From HGM04593 sp045646965 (GTDB lineage: Bacteria; Bacteroidota; Bacteroidia; Bacteroidales; Bacteroidaceae), in NCBI GenBank assembly GCA_045646965.1, contig JAZRLR010000020.1:1-32259 (forward strand): a DNA stretch of 32,259 bases, given 5' to 3'. Positions 1 through 8,279 of the stretch are shown one piece after another (the first letter of the stretch is position 1; each line of letters begins with the position of its first letter). The notes below the pieces were generated by a model. That model was not told the origin of the DNA and did not search any database. It saw only the letters and a program-made list of their open reading frames with translations. A program made the position numbers and the translations under genes.

Positions 1-7
1 GTTCTGT

Positions 8-20
8 GGGGGGGGGGGGG
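8..20. repeat. 13-base G homopolymer
   Basis: An uninterrupted run of 13 G lies just inside the left edge of the window, downstream of the SIMPL gene and outside any visible coding frame. It could be a slippage-prone tract that varies between cells, or a sequencing or assembly artefact near a contig end. Nothing in the visible sequence decides between the two. Confidence 0.9.
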
Positions 21-43
21 TATCAGGGTTAAAGACCTCGATA

Positions 44-83
44 AAACAAATCTCCGAGCGCTATTGCGCCCGGAGATTTGTTT
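44..83 (-). terminator. Rho-independent terminator of the SIMPL gene
   Basis: The arms 44-56 and 71-83 are perfect 13-base complements. An inner GCGC/GCGC pairing closes a 4-base loop. On the minus strand the hairpin begins 8 bases after the stop codon of the SIMPL gene and ends in a T-rich stretch, as expected of an intrinsic terminator. Confidence 0.85.
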
Positions 84-91
84 AATAGGCG

Positions 92-808
92 TTATTTCTC
101 GTTAAGCAGGAACTTCACCGTTACATTCACGCTGAAAGTGATTTTTCCTATCTCAATCTGCGGTTCCTCTGCTACGGCGCTTTCGTTTGCCACGGCGTAG
201 TCGAGCGAGCCGCGAGCTTTGTAGAGTCGGGGTTGCGCACCCGCATTAGAGGAGTTCCACGAATTGATATTTATTGCCGAGCCTATGTTCTGTCCCACAG
301 CGGCGGCAAGGTTTGCGGCTTGTGCCTGCGCTTTTTTCATTGCCTCGGCACCGAGTTCGTTGTAAAGCTCGTCGGCTTTGCTATATGCCGTTCTCGTGAG
401 GCTTATGTTTGTGATGCTCTCTTTCTCCAGCTGCTCTATGACCTTCTGCATTAGTTCGGCACGGTTCAGCTTCAAGGTGTATGTGGCTGTGGTGCGTGGC
501 GTTACGTTGCGCTTGAAGGCGGAGTAGCTTATCTCACTGCCCATATAGTTGAGCGAGAGGTTTTTCTCCACGTCTATGCCTTGTGATTGCAAGGTGCGCA
601 CCATTTTGCTCTGCATCTCTTCGATGGTGCTCTTGCCTTTGTTGTCCTTCTCGTTAATTGTGATGCTCAAATAGAGCTCGTCGGGCGTTACGAGGCGCTC
701 GGCCTTGGCGTCCTGTGTCACAAAGGCTCTTGTATCCTGCTGTGCACGCAGAGCCGCGGGGGCTATGGCAAGCAGTGCGATGAGTGAAATTTTTGCTATA
801 CTTTTCAT
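92..808 (-). CDS. SIMPL-domain (DUF541) periplasmic protein
   Basis: This 238-residue protein starts with a Sec signal peptide (basic MKS, hydrophobic core, likely cleavage after Ala22 in LRA|QQ). The rest fits one SIMPL/DUF541 domain: a beta-rich N-terminal part (about 28-70), an Ala/Gln-rich helix around 150-170 and a closing strand (KITFSVNVTVKF). Bacterial relatives include E. coli YggE, linked to oxidative-stress tolerance; the biochemical activity of the family is not established. The mature protein should be periplasmic. The gene stands alone, bounded by its own terminator and by the hairpin of the next minus-strand gene, so it probably has its own promoter. Only a weak match (TTTG, 20 bases, TAAATTGC) is seen upstream. 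The family call is fairly sure; the role is not. Confidence 0.85.
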   Translation of the reverse strand: MKSIAKISLIALLAIAPAALRAQQDTRAFVTQDAKAERLVTPDELYLSITINEKDNKGKSTIEEMQSKMVRTLQSQGIDVEKNLSLNYMGSEISYSAFKRNVTPRTTATYTLKLNRAELMQKVIEQLEKESITNISLTRTAYSKADELYNELGAEAMKKAQAQAANLAAAVGQNIGSAININSWNSSNAGAQPRLYKARGSLDYAVANESAVAEEPQIEIGKITFSVNVTVKFLLNEK

Positions 809-857
809 AATTTCTGTGGTTTTTGTTTTTGTGGCCGCAATTTATCCACAATAAATA

Positions 858-913
858 ACAAAGACAAATGGTGCAACTCTTTTCTGTGGATTTTTAACAC
901 CATTTGTCTTTGT
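858..913 (-). terminator. Long inverted repeat, probable terminator of the zinc-knuckle gene
   Basis: Arms 858-873 and 898-913 are perfect 16-base complements separated by a 24-base loop. The repeat begins 38 bases downstream of the stop of the minus-strand gene at 952 and is followed on that strand by a T-rich stretch. The large loop is unusual for an intrinsic terminator, so a protein-binding or mRNA-stabilising role is also possible. Confidence 0.65.
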
Positions 914-951
914 CGAGTTCTGTTTAAATATTATTTAAGCCTTTTGAGCGG

Positions 952-2607
952 CTAAAAAATGAGTGAGATAAGTCCTAAAATTATAAGTATGATAAAGCCT
1001 ATAATAAAGAATACAAGCAGAACAGCTCCTCCTATCAGCTGAACGATTCCGAGGTATGCACCCACGATGACGGCGAGAAATACCTTGACGAAATCGAATG
1101 TGCCGACAAGTGCTCCGCGTAGGAAACGTCGGAACGGCGACGCAACCTTGTAGCTGAACTTCGGTGGCATAGATTTGCGTGACTGCATACTGCAAATAAC
1201 CGTCAGGATGAATGAGAATGTCACCATAACGTCGGCGTTGAACTCGCATTGCTCCATAAACCATTTGCTCCATATTGCAAAGAAGTCGAGCGTGTCGTAC
1301 ACGAAGAAGAAGGCGGGGATTGACAAAATGGCGCAGATTACAACCGCAAGGTTTGCGCCAAATTTGGTTACCACAGCCATACGTTTCTCGAGTTGCTCCT
1401 GCATAAAAGCCTCGTTGGAGCCTGCCTGCGGGAATTTATTTACTCTTTGCAGCACGCTCCAGGCCATACCATACTGGCGCAGGCTGCACAGGGTGTTTAC
1501 CTTCTCCTTCAGGCTGTCCATCTTGTCCGAAATGGGCGATGTCACGGTGAAGAGCTTCCACTGCGTGCCTATAAGCATACAGGTGTATTGTTTCTTGTCT
1601 ACCTCATACACAACGGTTTTGGCTTCGCACTCGCTCACCTCTATCCTGTTGAAACAGACGACGGTGCTATACTCGTGCTTGACGCCTTTCTTGGGGAGTC
1701 TCTCGAGCAGGCTGCCTATGATGGGGCGCGAGCCTAACTTGGCTTGTGCAAAGTTCTCCTTGTCGATGTCGATGCTCTCGAGAAGCGTCCACGGGGTATC
1801 TTCGTCAAATTGTTTGCATAGTTTCCCTGCATCTGTTTGGCCGATTTGAGAGGGGAAGGCATATTCGGTGAACCTGCCCACCTCTTGCCTGCGGTGCATC
1901 TCCCAGTATCTCATCATCTGCTTGTCACCTCCACAGGTGCTGCAAGTTACCACGCCGGTAGCGTTGCAGTTTCTGCAACGCTCTTCTGTGTAACTTATAT
2001 CAATCGTGTGTCCTTTTCCGTTGCAATAGCTACAGGGCGTTTTTACAGAATATGGTTCACTCTTGTAAACCATTTTCGGCTTTCCTGTGTAATATTCAAC
2101 TGTTTGTACCTGTCTGTATTTCTTTTCATAAGTGTAGCCCCACCCGTTGCAATATTTACATTGCTTTTTGTTCTCTATTTTCTTGGTGATAGTTTTCTCG
2201 CCGTGACATTTGGGGCAGGTCGTTTCTCCTCTGCCGCTACAGGTGTGGCAGGTTACTATGTGGTCGCAGCCAGGCACGCGCAAGGTCTCCTCCCTGTTTG
2301 TGAAAGAGGTGGGGAGTTTTGCCAGAGCCCAACGGTCTATATCGTTCTCATTGACATATTTGGTGCTCGTCGGTCGCCTGCCTCTTATGCGCTCCTCTTT
2401 TACATCGAGCAGGCGCTTGTCGTACTGTGTCTTTATTACACCGCGGTATATGGGAGAGTCCCACACCTCCACAATCTTTATGTCATCGCCGAGTCTCTTG
2501 CGGTCATAACCCTCTACCGAAGCTCCCCATTTGTTGAACAACTCGCGGAAACGTTTCTCTTCCTCTCTTGAGAACTTGCTCTTTTGTGCATATCTGTAGT
2601 CTGCCAT
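952..2607 (-). CDS. Membrane protein with six DnaJ-type CxxCxGxG zinc knuckles
   Basis: I place the start at 2607 (MADYRY, 551 residues). A strong Shine-Dalgarno (GGAGGA) lies 7-8 bases upstream, and this start leaves 13 bases after the upstream gene, whereas the longer frame from 2658 would overlap it. The N-terminal 110 residues are charged and soluble. Six CxxC pairs follow at C120/123, C131/134, C150/153, C192/195, C211/214 and C222/225, mostly CxxCxGxG as in the zinc-binding region of DnaJ, where four such repeats bind two Zn ions. Residues 240-410 are soluble. Hydrophobic segments at about 417-438, 458-474, 503-523 and 525-550 predict a C-terminal membrane anchor. There is no J domain (no HPD motif), so this is not a DnaJ co-chaperone in the usual sense. 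The gene directly follows a two-helix membrane protein, suggesting a shared complex. Function unknown. Confidence 0.85.
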   Translation of the reverse strand: MADYRYAQKSKFSREEEKRFRELFNKWGASVEGYDRKRLGDDIKIVEVWDSPIYRGVIKTQYDKRLLDVKEERIRGRRPTSTKYVNENDIDRWALAKLPTSFTNREETLRVPGCDHIVTCHTCSGRGETTCPKCHGEKTITKKIENKKQCKYCNGWGYTYEKKYRQVQTVEYYTGKPKMVYKSEPYSVKTPCSYCNGKGHTIDISYTEERCRNCNATGVVTCSTCGGDKQMMRYWEMHRRQEVGRFTEYAFPSQIGQTDAGKLCKQFDEDTPWTLLESIDIDKENFAQAKLGSRPIIGSLLERLPKKGVKHEYSTVVCFNRIEVSECEAKTVVYEVDKKQYTCMLIGTQWKLFTVTSPISDKMDSLKEKVNTLCSLRQYGMAWSVLQRVNKFPQAGSNEAFMQEQLEKRMAVVTKFGANLAVVICAILSIPAFFFVYDTLDFFAIWSKWFMEQCEFNADVMVTFSFILTVICSMQSRKSMPPKFSYKVASPFRRFLRGALVGTFDFVKVFLAVIVGAYLGIVQLIGGAVLLVFFIIGFIILIILGLISLIF

Positions 2608-2620
2608 AATACAATCCTCC

Positions 2621-3103
2621 TTACTTTTTGTCGTTAAACGATGTGGCTTCATTGTCAAAGCTGAGGCGGCGTATAGTGCCCAAACCTATGCTTATCGACT
2701 GTACAAGGGCAATTATTGCCAAGATGGCAAATAGCACGGGGATGAATATCGCAAGGTGGTCTTGCGCTGTCAGCTTGTCTTCGTAATCGGGGTTGTTTAG
2801 TACTTTGTTAAAGTAGTCGAGCACGGTTGTACCTTCGAACTCCTCCTCGGTTTTCCCCTCGGCAACCTCTTTTTTATATAAATCTTCGGCACACTCCATA
2901 GCCTTGTCTATGGAATTTTCTATGAAAGTAAAAGAGAATACTTTGTAGCTCGATGCAAACATCTCTGCATAGTCGGCGGCACTTCTCTCTCCCAGCTTCT
3001 CTTTTGTGCTCGGCAGGTAGAGGTGAAACGAAAACAGCAGTGCAATTGCTGCGCACAGCAAAGCCACGATGAGGAGTTGCTTTAAAAATTTGAGAATTTG
3101 CAT
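2621..3103 (-). CDS. Two-helix membrane protein, partner of the zinc-knuckle protein
   Basis: This 160-residue protein has a hydrophobic segment at about 9-29, an acidic central domain (30-112, rich in Glu, Asp and Lys) and a second hydrophobic segment at about 117-140, ending in a short charged tail. The arrangement predicts two membrane helices with an extracytoplasmic or cytoplasmic loop of about 85 residues. It ends 13 bases before the start of the zinc-knuckle gene on the same strand, so the two are almost certainly cotranscribed. I recognise no family. An uncleaved signal anchor is likelier than a cleaved signal peptide, because no typical cleavage site follows the first segment. Confidence 0.75.
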   Translation of the reverse strand: MQILKFLKQLLIVALLCAAIALLFSFHLYLPSTKEKLGERSAADYAEMFASSYKVFSFTFIENSIDKAMECAEDLYKKEVAEGKTEEEFEGTTVLDYFNKVLNNPDYEDKLTAQDHLAIFIPVLFAILAIIALVQSISIGLGTIRRLSFDNEATSFNDKK

Positions 3104-3159
3104 AGTTCAAAGTATTTAAGGGTTTACAACGTGTCTGTTTGTGTCGAGCCTTTGTGTGC

Positions 3160-4074
3160 TCAAGTGTCTCGCGTGGCTTTTTTGCGGAACTCAAGCGGGG
3201 GAACGCCTGCTTTTTTTCTGAAGAATGTGGAGAACTGTCCCAAGCACTCGAAGTTTAGTTTGTCGGCAATTTGTGCGATGCTCATATTTGTGGAGTAGAG
3301 CAGTTCCTTTGCTTTAGAGAATTTCAAGTCCTGACGGTACTGCCCGGGCGATGTGCCGCACATACGCTTGAACTCCCTGCGAAAGAGTGAGTAGCTTATG
3401 CCCAGCGACTCGGCAATGTCTTCGAGGTCGTGTGCGCCGCAGGTGTCCTCTCTCATAATTGCTTTTGCTTGGTTTATTATGCGTGTCATATAGCTGTCGC
3501 CAAACGAGTGGTTGAGGTCTTCGTAATAGACACGTCCAATGAGTGAGAAGACAAGGCCTGCCGCCATCTGCTGGTAGCCTTTTCTTTCACTGCTCACAAT
3601 GTCGAGTATATCGTGGTAGGTGTTTATTATGTGCTCGTCCACTCCTATGCGGAAGACGCAGTTCTTGAAAGTGAAGAAACCTGCTTTTATCTTGTCGTCT
3701 ATGATGCTGCCGTTGAAGCCCACCCAATGGTCGTCCCAGCCTGTTGCGGGGTCGGGCCCGAAGGAGTGCCACTCGCCGGGGAAGAGCATAAACATTGTGC
3801 CGGCCTCAATTTTCGTCTTTGAGCAAGAGGCGCTCTCAAAGTATCCCGAGCCGCGGGTTATGTAGACCAGTTGATATTCGTTGAGTACGCGGCGTCCCTC
3901 TTCGGGGAAGGGGTGTCCGTCGGGGTGTATTGTAAGGCTGTCGATATTCTCGGGGCTGACGTGCTGGTAACCTGTTGTGGCAACGGTCAAGCCCCAGGAT
4001 TTGTCCTTGGGAGAAATCTGCAGGTATTTGAATTGTTCGTTTTTTTGTGTGGCTTTGTTGGTCTCTTCTTTCAT
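3160..4074 (-). CDS. AraC-family transcriptional regulator
   Basis: This 304-residue protein has the usual AraC layout. An N-terminal cupin-like ligand-binding domain (about 30-180) contains the signatures YQLVYITRGSGYFES and LFPGEWHSFGPDP. A C-terminal double helix-turn-helix domain (about 200-300) contains LEDIAESLGISYSLFRREFK in the first HTH and IAQIADKLNFECLGQFSTFF in the second. Such proteins usually sense a sugar or other small molecule and activate adjacent genes. It is divergent from the porin gene and 56 bases upstream of the two-helix membrane gene on its own strand, so either side could be its target. The ligand cannot be read from the sequence. The 5' leader can fold into a hairpin (4080-4119). 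Confidence 0.92.
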   Translation of the reverse strand: MKEETNKATQKNEQFKYLQISPKDKSWGLTVATTGYQHVSPENIDSLTIHPDGHPFPEEGRRVLNEYQLVYITRGSGYFESASCSKTKIEAGTMFMLFPGEWHSFGPDPATGWDDHWVGFNGSIIDDKIKAGFFTFKNCVFRIGVDEHIINTYHDILDIVSSERKGYQQMAAGLVFSLIGRVYYEDLNHSFGDSYMTRIINQAKAIMREDTCGAHDLEDIAESLGISYSLFRREFKRMCGTSPGQYRQDLKFSKAKELLYSTNMSIAQIADKLNFECLGQFSTFFRKKAGVPPLEFRKKATRDT

Positions 4075-4079
4075 AGTTC

Positions 4080-4119
4080 TTGTAAATGTTGTCTGCTCGC
4101 CGAGGCGATATATTTACAA
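4080..4119 (-). promoter_or_regulatory. Hairpin or operator in the araC leader
   Basis: An 8-base inverted repeat (TTGTAAAT at 4080-4087, ATTTACAA at 4112-4119) flanks an inner TCGCC/GGCGA palindrome (4097-4101, 4104-4108). It lies just upstream of the araC start codon. It could be an autoregulatory operator or an mRNA leader structure; this is inference from symmetry alone. Confidence 0.35.
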
Positions 4120-4313
4120 AGGAAATAAAAAAGTTGATAATTAAAAAAAATGTGAACAAATTTTTATAAAAAATGACCTGTCTCGTCTGCCGTTCTTATA
4201 TATAATAGGCTTGCAGAGTGCCTGGAGCGCGTTTTTTTTCAGTGTCCGATAAATTGTTTTGGTAAACTTTTTTGTCTTGCGCTTGTTCTTCTCTCTGTAA
4301 ACATTCAAAAAAT

Positions 4314-5594
4314 ATGAATATGAAAAGACTTTTTAAGGCAACAGTAATGAGCGTAGGCGTATGTCTGCTTTCATCATCGGCTCACGCTCAATGGTGGGCT
4401 GTAACAGAGGAAGAGCCGTTGAACTTGATTTGTATCAGCGAGACGGTCAATGAGGCGCCCGATGTCGTGGAAATCTTCCAGACAACCCAGAGCAACTATC
4501 ACCACGACCCGCGAGCTCCGCGCTTTGTGCTCATAGACCAGCAGGGTAAGTGGGGACTCGGAATCGGCGGTTATCTGCAGACAAAGATTGAGTACGACTT
4601 CGACGGTTCTGTGGACAACGTGGATTTCTATCCCTCGGCCATAGACCGCAACGGTGTCTCCTCGAGCCAGTTCCAGATGGATATGACAAACTCCACAATC
4701 TTTCTTAAACTTGTGGGTAACAGCCGCCTGCTCGGAGATTTCTATGTGTATACATCGGCCAACTGGCGCGGCAACGGAGATAATTTCCGCCTGCACAATA
4801 TGTATATGAGTAATAAATATATGACATTTGGTTACACCACAGGTGCTTTTATGGACATAGACGCAGCGCCCGTGACCGTGGACTACGGCGGCCCTTGCGG
4901 TATGGCCTTTTACCGCACCACGCAGTTGAGATTCAAGTATGCCTTTGATTGGGGACTCTCTATGGGTGTGGGTATCGAGGCGTCAAAGCCGTCGGGCAGC
5001 GACAACGAGTATCTTGCAATCACAAGCCAGCGTATGCCCAATATCCCGGTCTATTTCCAGTATAATTTGAATAAAAACAACCATATACGCGTGGCGGGTG
5101 TGGTGCGCAACCTCTCTTATCGCAACCTCGAGAACGGTAAAAAACACAATAAATATGCGTGGGGCGCACAGGCAAGTATGCTGGGCACTCTCGGCAAATT
5201 CCAGCTTATGGGACAGTTTACAATGGGTAAAGGTATCAGCTCATATATAAACAATATTTCAAATGTGGGCGTGGATCTTGTGCCTGCAAGCGATAACGAG
5301 CATATGACTATGTTGCGTGCCGACGCCTGGTATGTGGGCTTGCAGTATAATATAAATTCAAAATTCTTTGCTACGGCGACATACAGCCAGACAACGCTTC
5401 ACGACGCAGGCGGTTATGCAGGCAGTAACCCCGAGGCTTTCCGTCGCGGTCAGTATATGGTTGCCAATATGTTCTACAACGCTACAAATAATATGCAGCT
5501 CGGCTTGGAGTATCTGCACGGCTGGCGTTCCGATTTTGGACATCATAAATGCCACGCAAACCGTGTAAACTTGTCGGCAAGGTATAATTTCTAA
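4314..5594 (+). CDS. Outer-membrane porin, DcaP-like
   Basis: The preferred start is the ATG at 4314 (MNMKRLF, 426 residues), because it gives a clean signal peptide cleaved after AHA (residue 25); the longer frame from a TTG at 4272 would bury it. The mature protein has alternating beta-barrel segments (for example YLQTKIEYDFDG, FQLMGQFTMGKG, NMQLGLEYLHGW) and ends in a C-terminal Phe (RVNLSARYNF), typical of outer-membrane barrels. The GKWGLGIGGYLQTKIEYDF segment and overall length fit DcaP-type porins, which carry small anions or sugars. It has its own terminator. PiT follows about 360 bases later on the same strand and araC is divergent, so a role in phosphate or other anion uptake is possible but inferred from position only. 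Confidence 0.82.
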   Translation: MNMKRLFKATVMSVGVCLLSSSAHAQWWAVTEEEPLNLICISETVNEAPDVVEIFQTTQSNYHHDPRAPRFVLIDQQGKWGLGIGGYLQTKIEYDFDGSVDNVDFYPSAIDRNGVSSSQFQMDMTNSTIFLKLVGNSRLLGDFYVYTSANWRGNGDNFRLHNMYMSNKYMTFGYTTGAFMDIDAAPVTVDYGGPCGMAFYRTTQLRFKYAFDWGLSMGVGIEASKPSGSDNEYLAITSQRMPNIPVYFQYNLNKNNHIRVAGVVRNLSYRNLENGKKHNKYAWGAQASMLGTLGKFQLMGQFTMGKGISSYINNISNVGVDLVPASDNEHMTMLRADAWYVGLQYNINSKFFATATYSQTTLHDAGGYAGSNPEAFRRGQYMVANMFYNATNNMQLGLEYLHGWRSDFGHHKCHANRVNLSARYNF

Positions 5595-5622
5595 AATATT
5601 TTCTGATTCTTTGTCTTGTGTG

Positions 5623-5666
5623 GCAGGCGCCCGTTCATCTGTGTGGTGAGGGCGTCTGCTTTTTTG
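5623..5666 (+). terminator. Terminator after the porin gene
   Basis: The arms 5623-5632 and 5650-5659 pair over 10 bases with one G-U pair, and a run of six T follows at once. It starts 28 bases after the porin stop codon. Confidence 0.85.
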
Positions 5667-5808
5667 TAATACATCTGTAATAGCGGTGAAATTTTTATTG
5701 CCTTTCTTTATGTTGTAAAAAATGTGTCGCTGCAAGTAGTATATATTAAATAGGTGGCAGCGCGGGCGGTTCCACAATAGCGGCCATTATTTTTTTTTTT
5801 GAAACTGT

Positions 5809-5838
5809 TTTGGAATATAAAATATTTATATATTTTTG
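5809..5838 (+). promoter_or_regulatory. Candidate Bacteroidota promoter for PiT
   Basis: TTTG at 5809-5812 and TATTTTTG (fits TAnnTTTG) at 5831-5838 are 18 bases apart, slightly shorter than the usual 19-21. The surrounding DNA is very AT-rich, so chance matches are easier here. Confidence 0.5.
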
Positions 5839-5951
5839 TGGTAATTTAGCTATGTTTCGGGAATGGGACTGCTGTGGCTTGCGTGATGCTTGCAGGTTGT
5901 TTCTCCCCAATAGTTTCAGAGCAAATACATAAAATAATTAATATATCAGTT

Positions 5952-8210
5952 ATGGATATTGCTTATCTGTTAGTGGTCATCTTTATGTTCTCTCTGGCCA
6001 TCCTCGACTTGACGGTGGGAGTAAGTAACGATGCTGTGAATTTCTTAAGTGCGGCTGTCGGCAGCAAGGCGGCCAAGTTAAAGCACGTTCTTTTGGTAGC
6101 TGCAGCCGGAGTTTTTATAGGTGCTGCGTTCAGCAGCGGAATGATGGACGTTGCCCGCAACGGTATCTTTGCACCGCAGTATTTCAGTTTCAGCCAGGTT
6201 ATGTGCATCTATCTGGCGGTTGTAATCAGCGATGTTTTCCTGCTCGACCTCTTCAACTCTCTCGGTCTGCCCACATCTACCACCGTTTCTATGGTGTTTG
6301 AGTTGCTTGGTGCCGCGTTCATTACCGCTCTTATAAATGCGAGTGACTCGCAGGTGAGATTTGTGGAGATGCTCAACACCGACAAAGCCCTCACAATTAT
6401 CATTTCTATTTTCCTCTCTGTGGCCGTAGCCTTTGTGTTTGGTCTCATTGTGCAGTGGATTGCGCGTGTAATCTTCACGTTTCACTATCGCAAGAATCTT
6501 GGTCGCAAGATAGGTCTCTTTGGCGGAATTGCCATCACCTCGATTATCTATTTTATGCTTATAAAGGGCCTCAAGGGCAGCACTCTTGTATCGCCCGAGG
6601 TACACACTTTTATAAATGAGCACACATTTGCAATCCTTTTATATGCGTTTATCTTCTTTACAATTCTGATGCAGATTCTGCACTGGTGCAAGATAAATGT
6701 CTTCAAGATTATTGTGCTTGTGGGTACTTTCTCGCTTGCTATGGCTTTTGCGGGTAACGACCTTGTAAACTTCATCGGTGTTACGCTTGCCGGCTTTGAG
6801 TCATATAACGACTACGTTGCCAACGGCGCCGGTCTTGCCGACCAATTTATGATGGAGTCTCTCACCCTCTCGGCCAAGACACCTGTTTATTTCCTTGTGG
6901 GAGCGGGTGCCGTAATGGTCATCGCCTTGTGGACAAGCAAAAAAGCACGCAAGGTGTTGCAGACCTCTATCAACCTTTCGAGCCAGCAGAGCGAGGAGGG
7001 AGATATGTTTGGTACATCTTCTATCGCCCGTAACCTCGTGCGTGCAACCACAAAGATGGTGGACGGCATTTCGCAGAACACACCCCAGAGTGTGAAAGAT
7101 TGGGTGAATGCCCGCTTTGCTCCCCTCGAAGAGCGCGAAGAGGTTGCTTTCGACCTTGTGCGTGCCTCGGTGAACTTGGTGCTTGCCGGCTTGCTCATCG
7201 CCTTGGGTACCTCTCTTAAATTGCCCCTTTCAACCACTTATGTAACCTTTATGGTGGGTATGGGTTCGTCGCTCAGCGACCGTGCCTGGGGGCGTGAGAG
7301 TGCCGTGTATCGCGTGACAGGTGTAGTGTCGGTTGTGGGTGGATGGTTCATCACCGCAGGTGCCGCATTTATCCTCGCATCGAGTGTGGCTGCTATAATG
7401 AACTATGGCGGAATCCCTGCAATGTATGTGATGATTGCGCTTGTGATATATCTGCTTATACGCAGTCACATTCAATATAACAAAAAGAAGAGTGCCGAGA
7501 AGACCGACGAGGATATGATGATAATCCTCAAATCGGAGAATCCTGTCGAGGTGTGGGGCAAATTGCAGAGCCACACGGCGACCACTCTCTCACGCACTCT
7601 CTCTTTCTCTTCGGACACCTACAAGTGTATGTTTGAGGCTTTCTCGAAGGACGAGCTGCGCCCCCTCAAGCTCTCAATGATAAAGATTGTAGAGGAAAAG
7701 GCTGCCCTCAAGAAAGAACGCCGTGCCGAGACACGCGGTATGCAGCGCATAGAGCAGCAGCTTGCCTTTGAGCGCAGCACCTGGTATCACCTGTGTACAA
7801 ACAGCTGTCAGCAGATGCTCAACACCCTTGCCCGCATTTGCGAGCCTATGAAGGAGCACGCCGACAACAGCTTCAGCCCCCTTTCAAGTAAATACATCGA
7901 GGAGTTCTCTCCCTATTGCCGCGATATCTTCAACGTGCTCAACGATATCAACGATATCATCGCCACGGGCAACTACGCGGCTTCGGACGAGGTTTCTTCG
8001 CGTGCCAAAGACTTGAAACACGCGCTTGCCAACCTGCGCAAGGCACAGACGATGCGTCTGCACCAGAGCAGCGGCAGCTTGCGTATGGACTTTGTTTATT
8101 TGAACCTCATTCAGGAGTCTCACGAGTTGTTGAGTGAGGTGCGTAACCTGTTGCGCGGTAGCAATAAATTCTTTGCTCCCGCAAACGAGAAGGTTGCAGA
8201 GGCCGAGTAA
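5952..8210 (+). CDS. PiT-family inorganic phosphate transporter with fused PhoU-like tail
   Basis: The start is taken at the ATG at 5952 (MDIAYLL, 752 residues). The protein is an inner-membrane permease for inorganic phosphate, driven by H+ or Na+. Both inverted PiT repeats are visible: GVSNDAVN at 23-30 and AGNDLVNF at 267-274 carry the family's GxND signature, and the PTSTT (107-111) and PLSTTYV (425-431) loops are conserved. About ten or more hydrophobic segments span 1-505. From about 510 to 752 the protein is soluble and helical (EKTDEDMMIILKSE onward), resembling the PhoU-like domain fused to PiT in many Bacteroidota, which may gate transport. It follows a DcaP-like porin, a plausible outer-membrane partner. 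A strong terminator follows. Confidence 0.93.
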   Translation: MDIAYLLVVIFMFSLAILDLTVGVSNDAVNFLSAAVGSKAAKLKHVLLVAAAGVFIGAAFSSGMMDVARNGIFAPQYFSFSQVMCIYLAVVISDVFLLDLFNSLGLPTSTTVSMVFELLGAAFITALINASDSQVRFVEMLNTDKALTIIISIFLSVAVAFVFGLIVQWIARVIFTFHYRKNLGRKIGLFGGIAITSIIYFMLIKGLKGSTLVSPEVHTFINEHTFAILLYAFIFFTILMQILHWCKINVFKIIVLVGTFSLAMAFAGNDLVNFIGVTLAGFESYNDYVANGAGLADQFMMESLTLSAKTPVYFLVGAGAVMVIALWTSKKARKVLQTSINLSSQQSEEGDMFGTSSIARNLVRATTKMVDGISQNTPQSVKDWVNARFAPLEEREEVAFDLVRASVNLVLAGLLIALGTSLKLPLSTTYVTFMVGMGSSLSDRAWGRESAVYRVTGVVSVVGGWFITAGAAFILASSVAAIMNYGGIPAMYVMIALVIYLLIRSHIQYNKKKSAEKTDEDMMIILKSENPVEVWGKLQSHTATTLSRTLSFSSDTYKCMFEAFSKDELRPLKLSMIKIVEEKAALKKERRAETRGMQRIEQQLAFERSTWYHLCTNSCQQMLNTLARICEPMKEHADNSFSPLSSKYIEEFSPYCRDIFNVLNDINDIIATGNYAASDEVSSRAKDLKHALANLRKAQTMRLHQSSGSLRMDFVYLNLIQESHELLSEVRNLLRGSNKFFAPANEKVAEAE

Positions 8211-8230
8211 GTATAACGACTGTTTACATA

Positions 8231-8279
8231 GTATAGGCAGAAAGATTGTGAAAATCTTTCTGCCTATACGCTTTTTTTA
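8231..8279 (+). terminator. Terminator after PiT
   Basis: A perfect 17-base stem (8231-8247 with 8253-8269) with a 5-base loop is followed by CG and a run of seven T. It lies 20 bases after the PiT stop codon. The candidate nfo promoter overlaps its right arm. Confidence 0.93.

Larger units (their letters stand above)
5595..5951 (+). other. 357-base porin-PiT intergenic region
   Basis: This gap holds the porin terminator (5623-5666), a run of 11 T at 5790-5800 and a candidate PiT promoter (5809-5838), followed by a leader of about 110 bases. I see no coding frame in the rest. A TTG-started extension of the PiT frame into this gap (from 5874) is not credible. Confidence 0.7.

Noticed and set aside
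31..42. 12-base inverted match between the left edge and 31937-31948
   Set aside because: Many 12-base inverted matches are expected by chance in 32 kb; flanks do not extend it, so it is not evidence of element ends.
4201..4206. TATAAT in the araC-porin gap
   Set aside because: Bacteroidota housekeeping promoters use TAnnTTTG; there is no matching -35 element, and the region is AT-rich.
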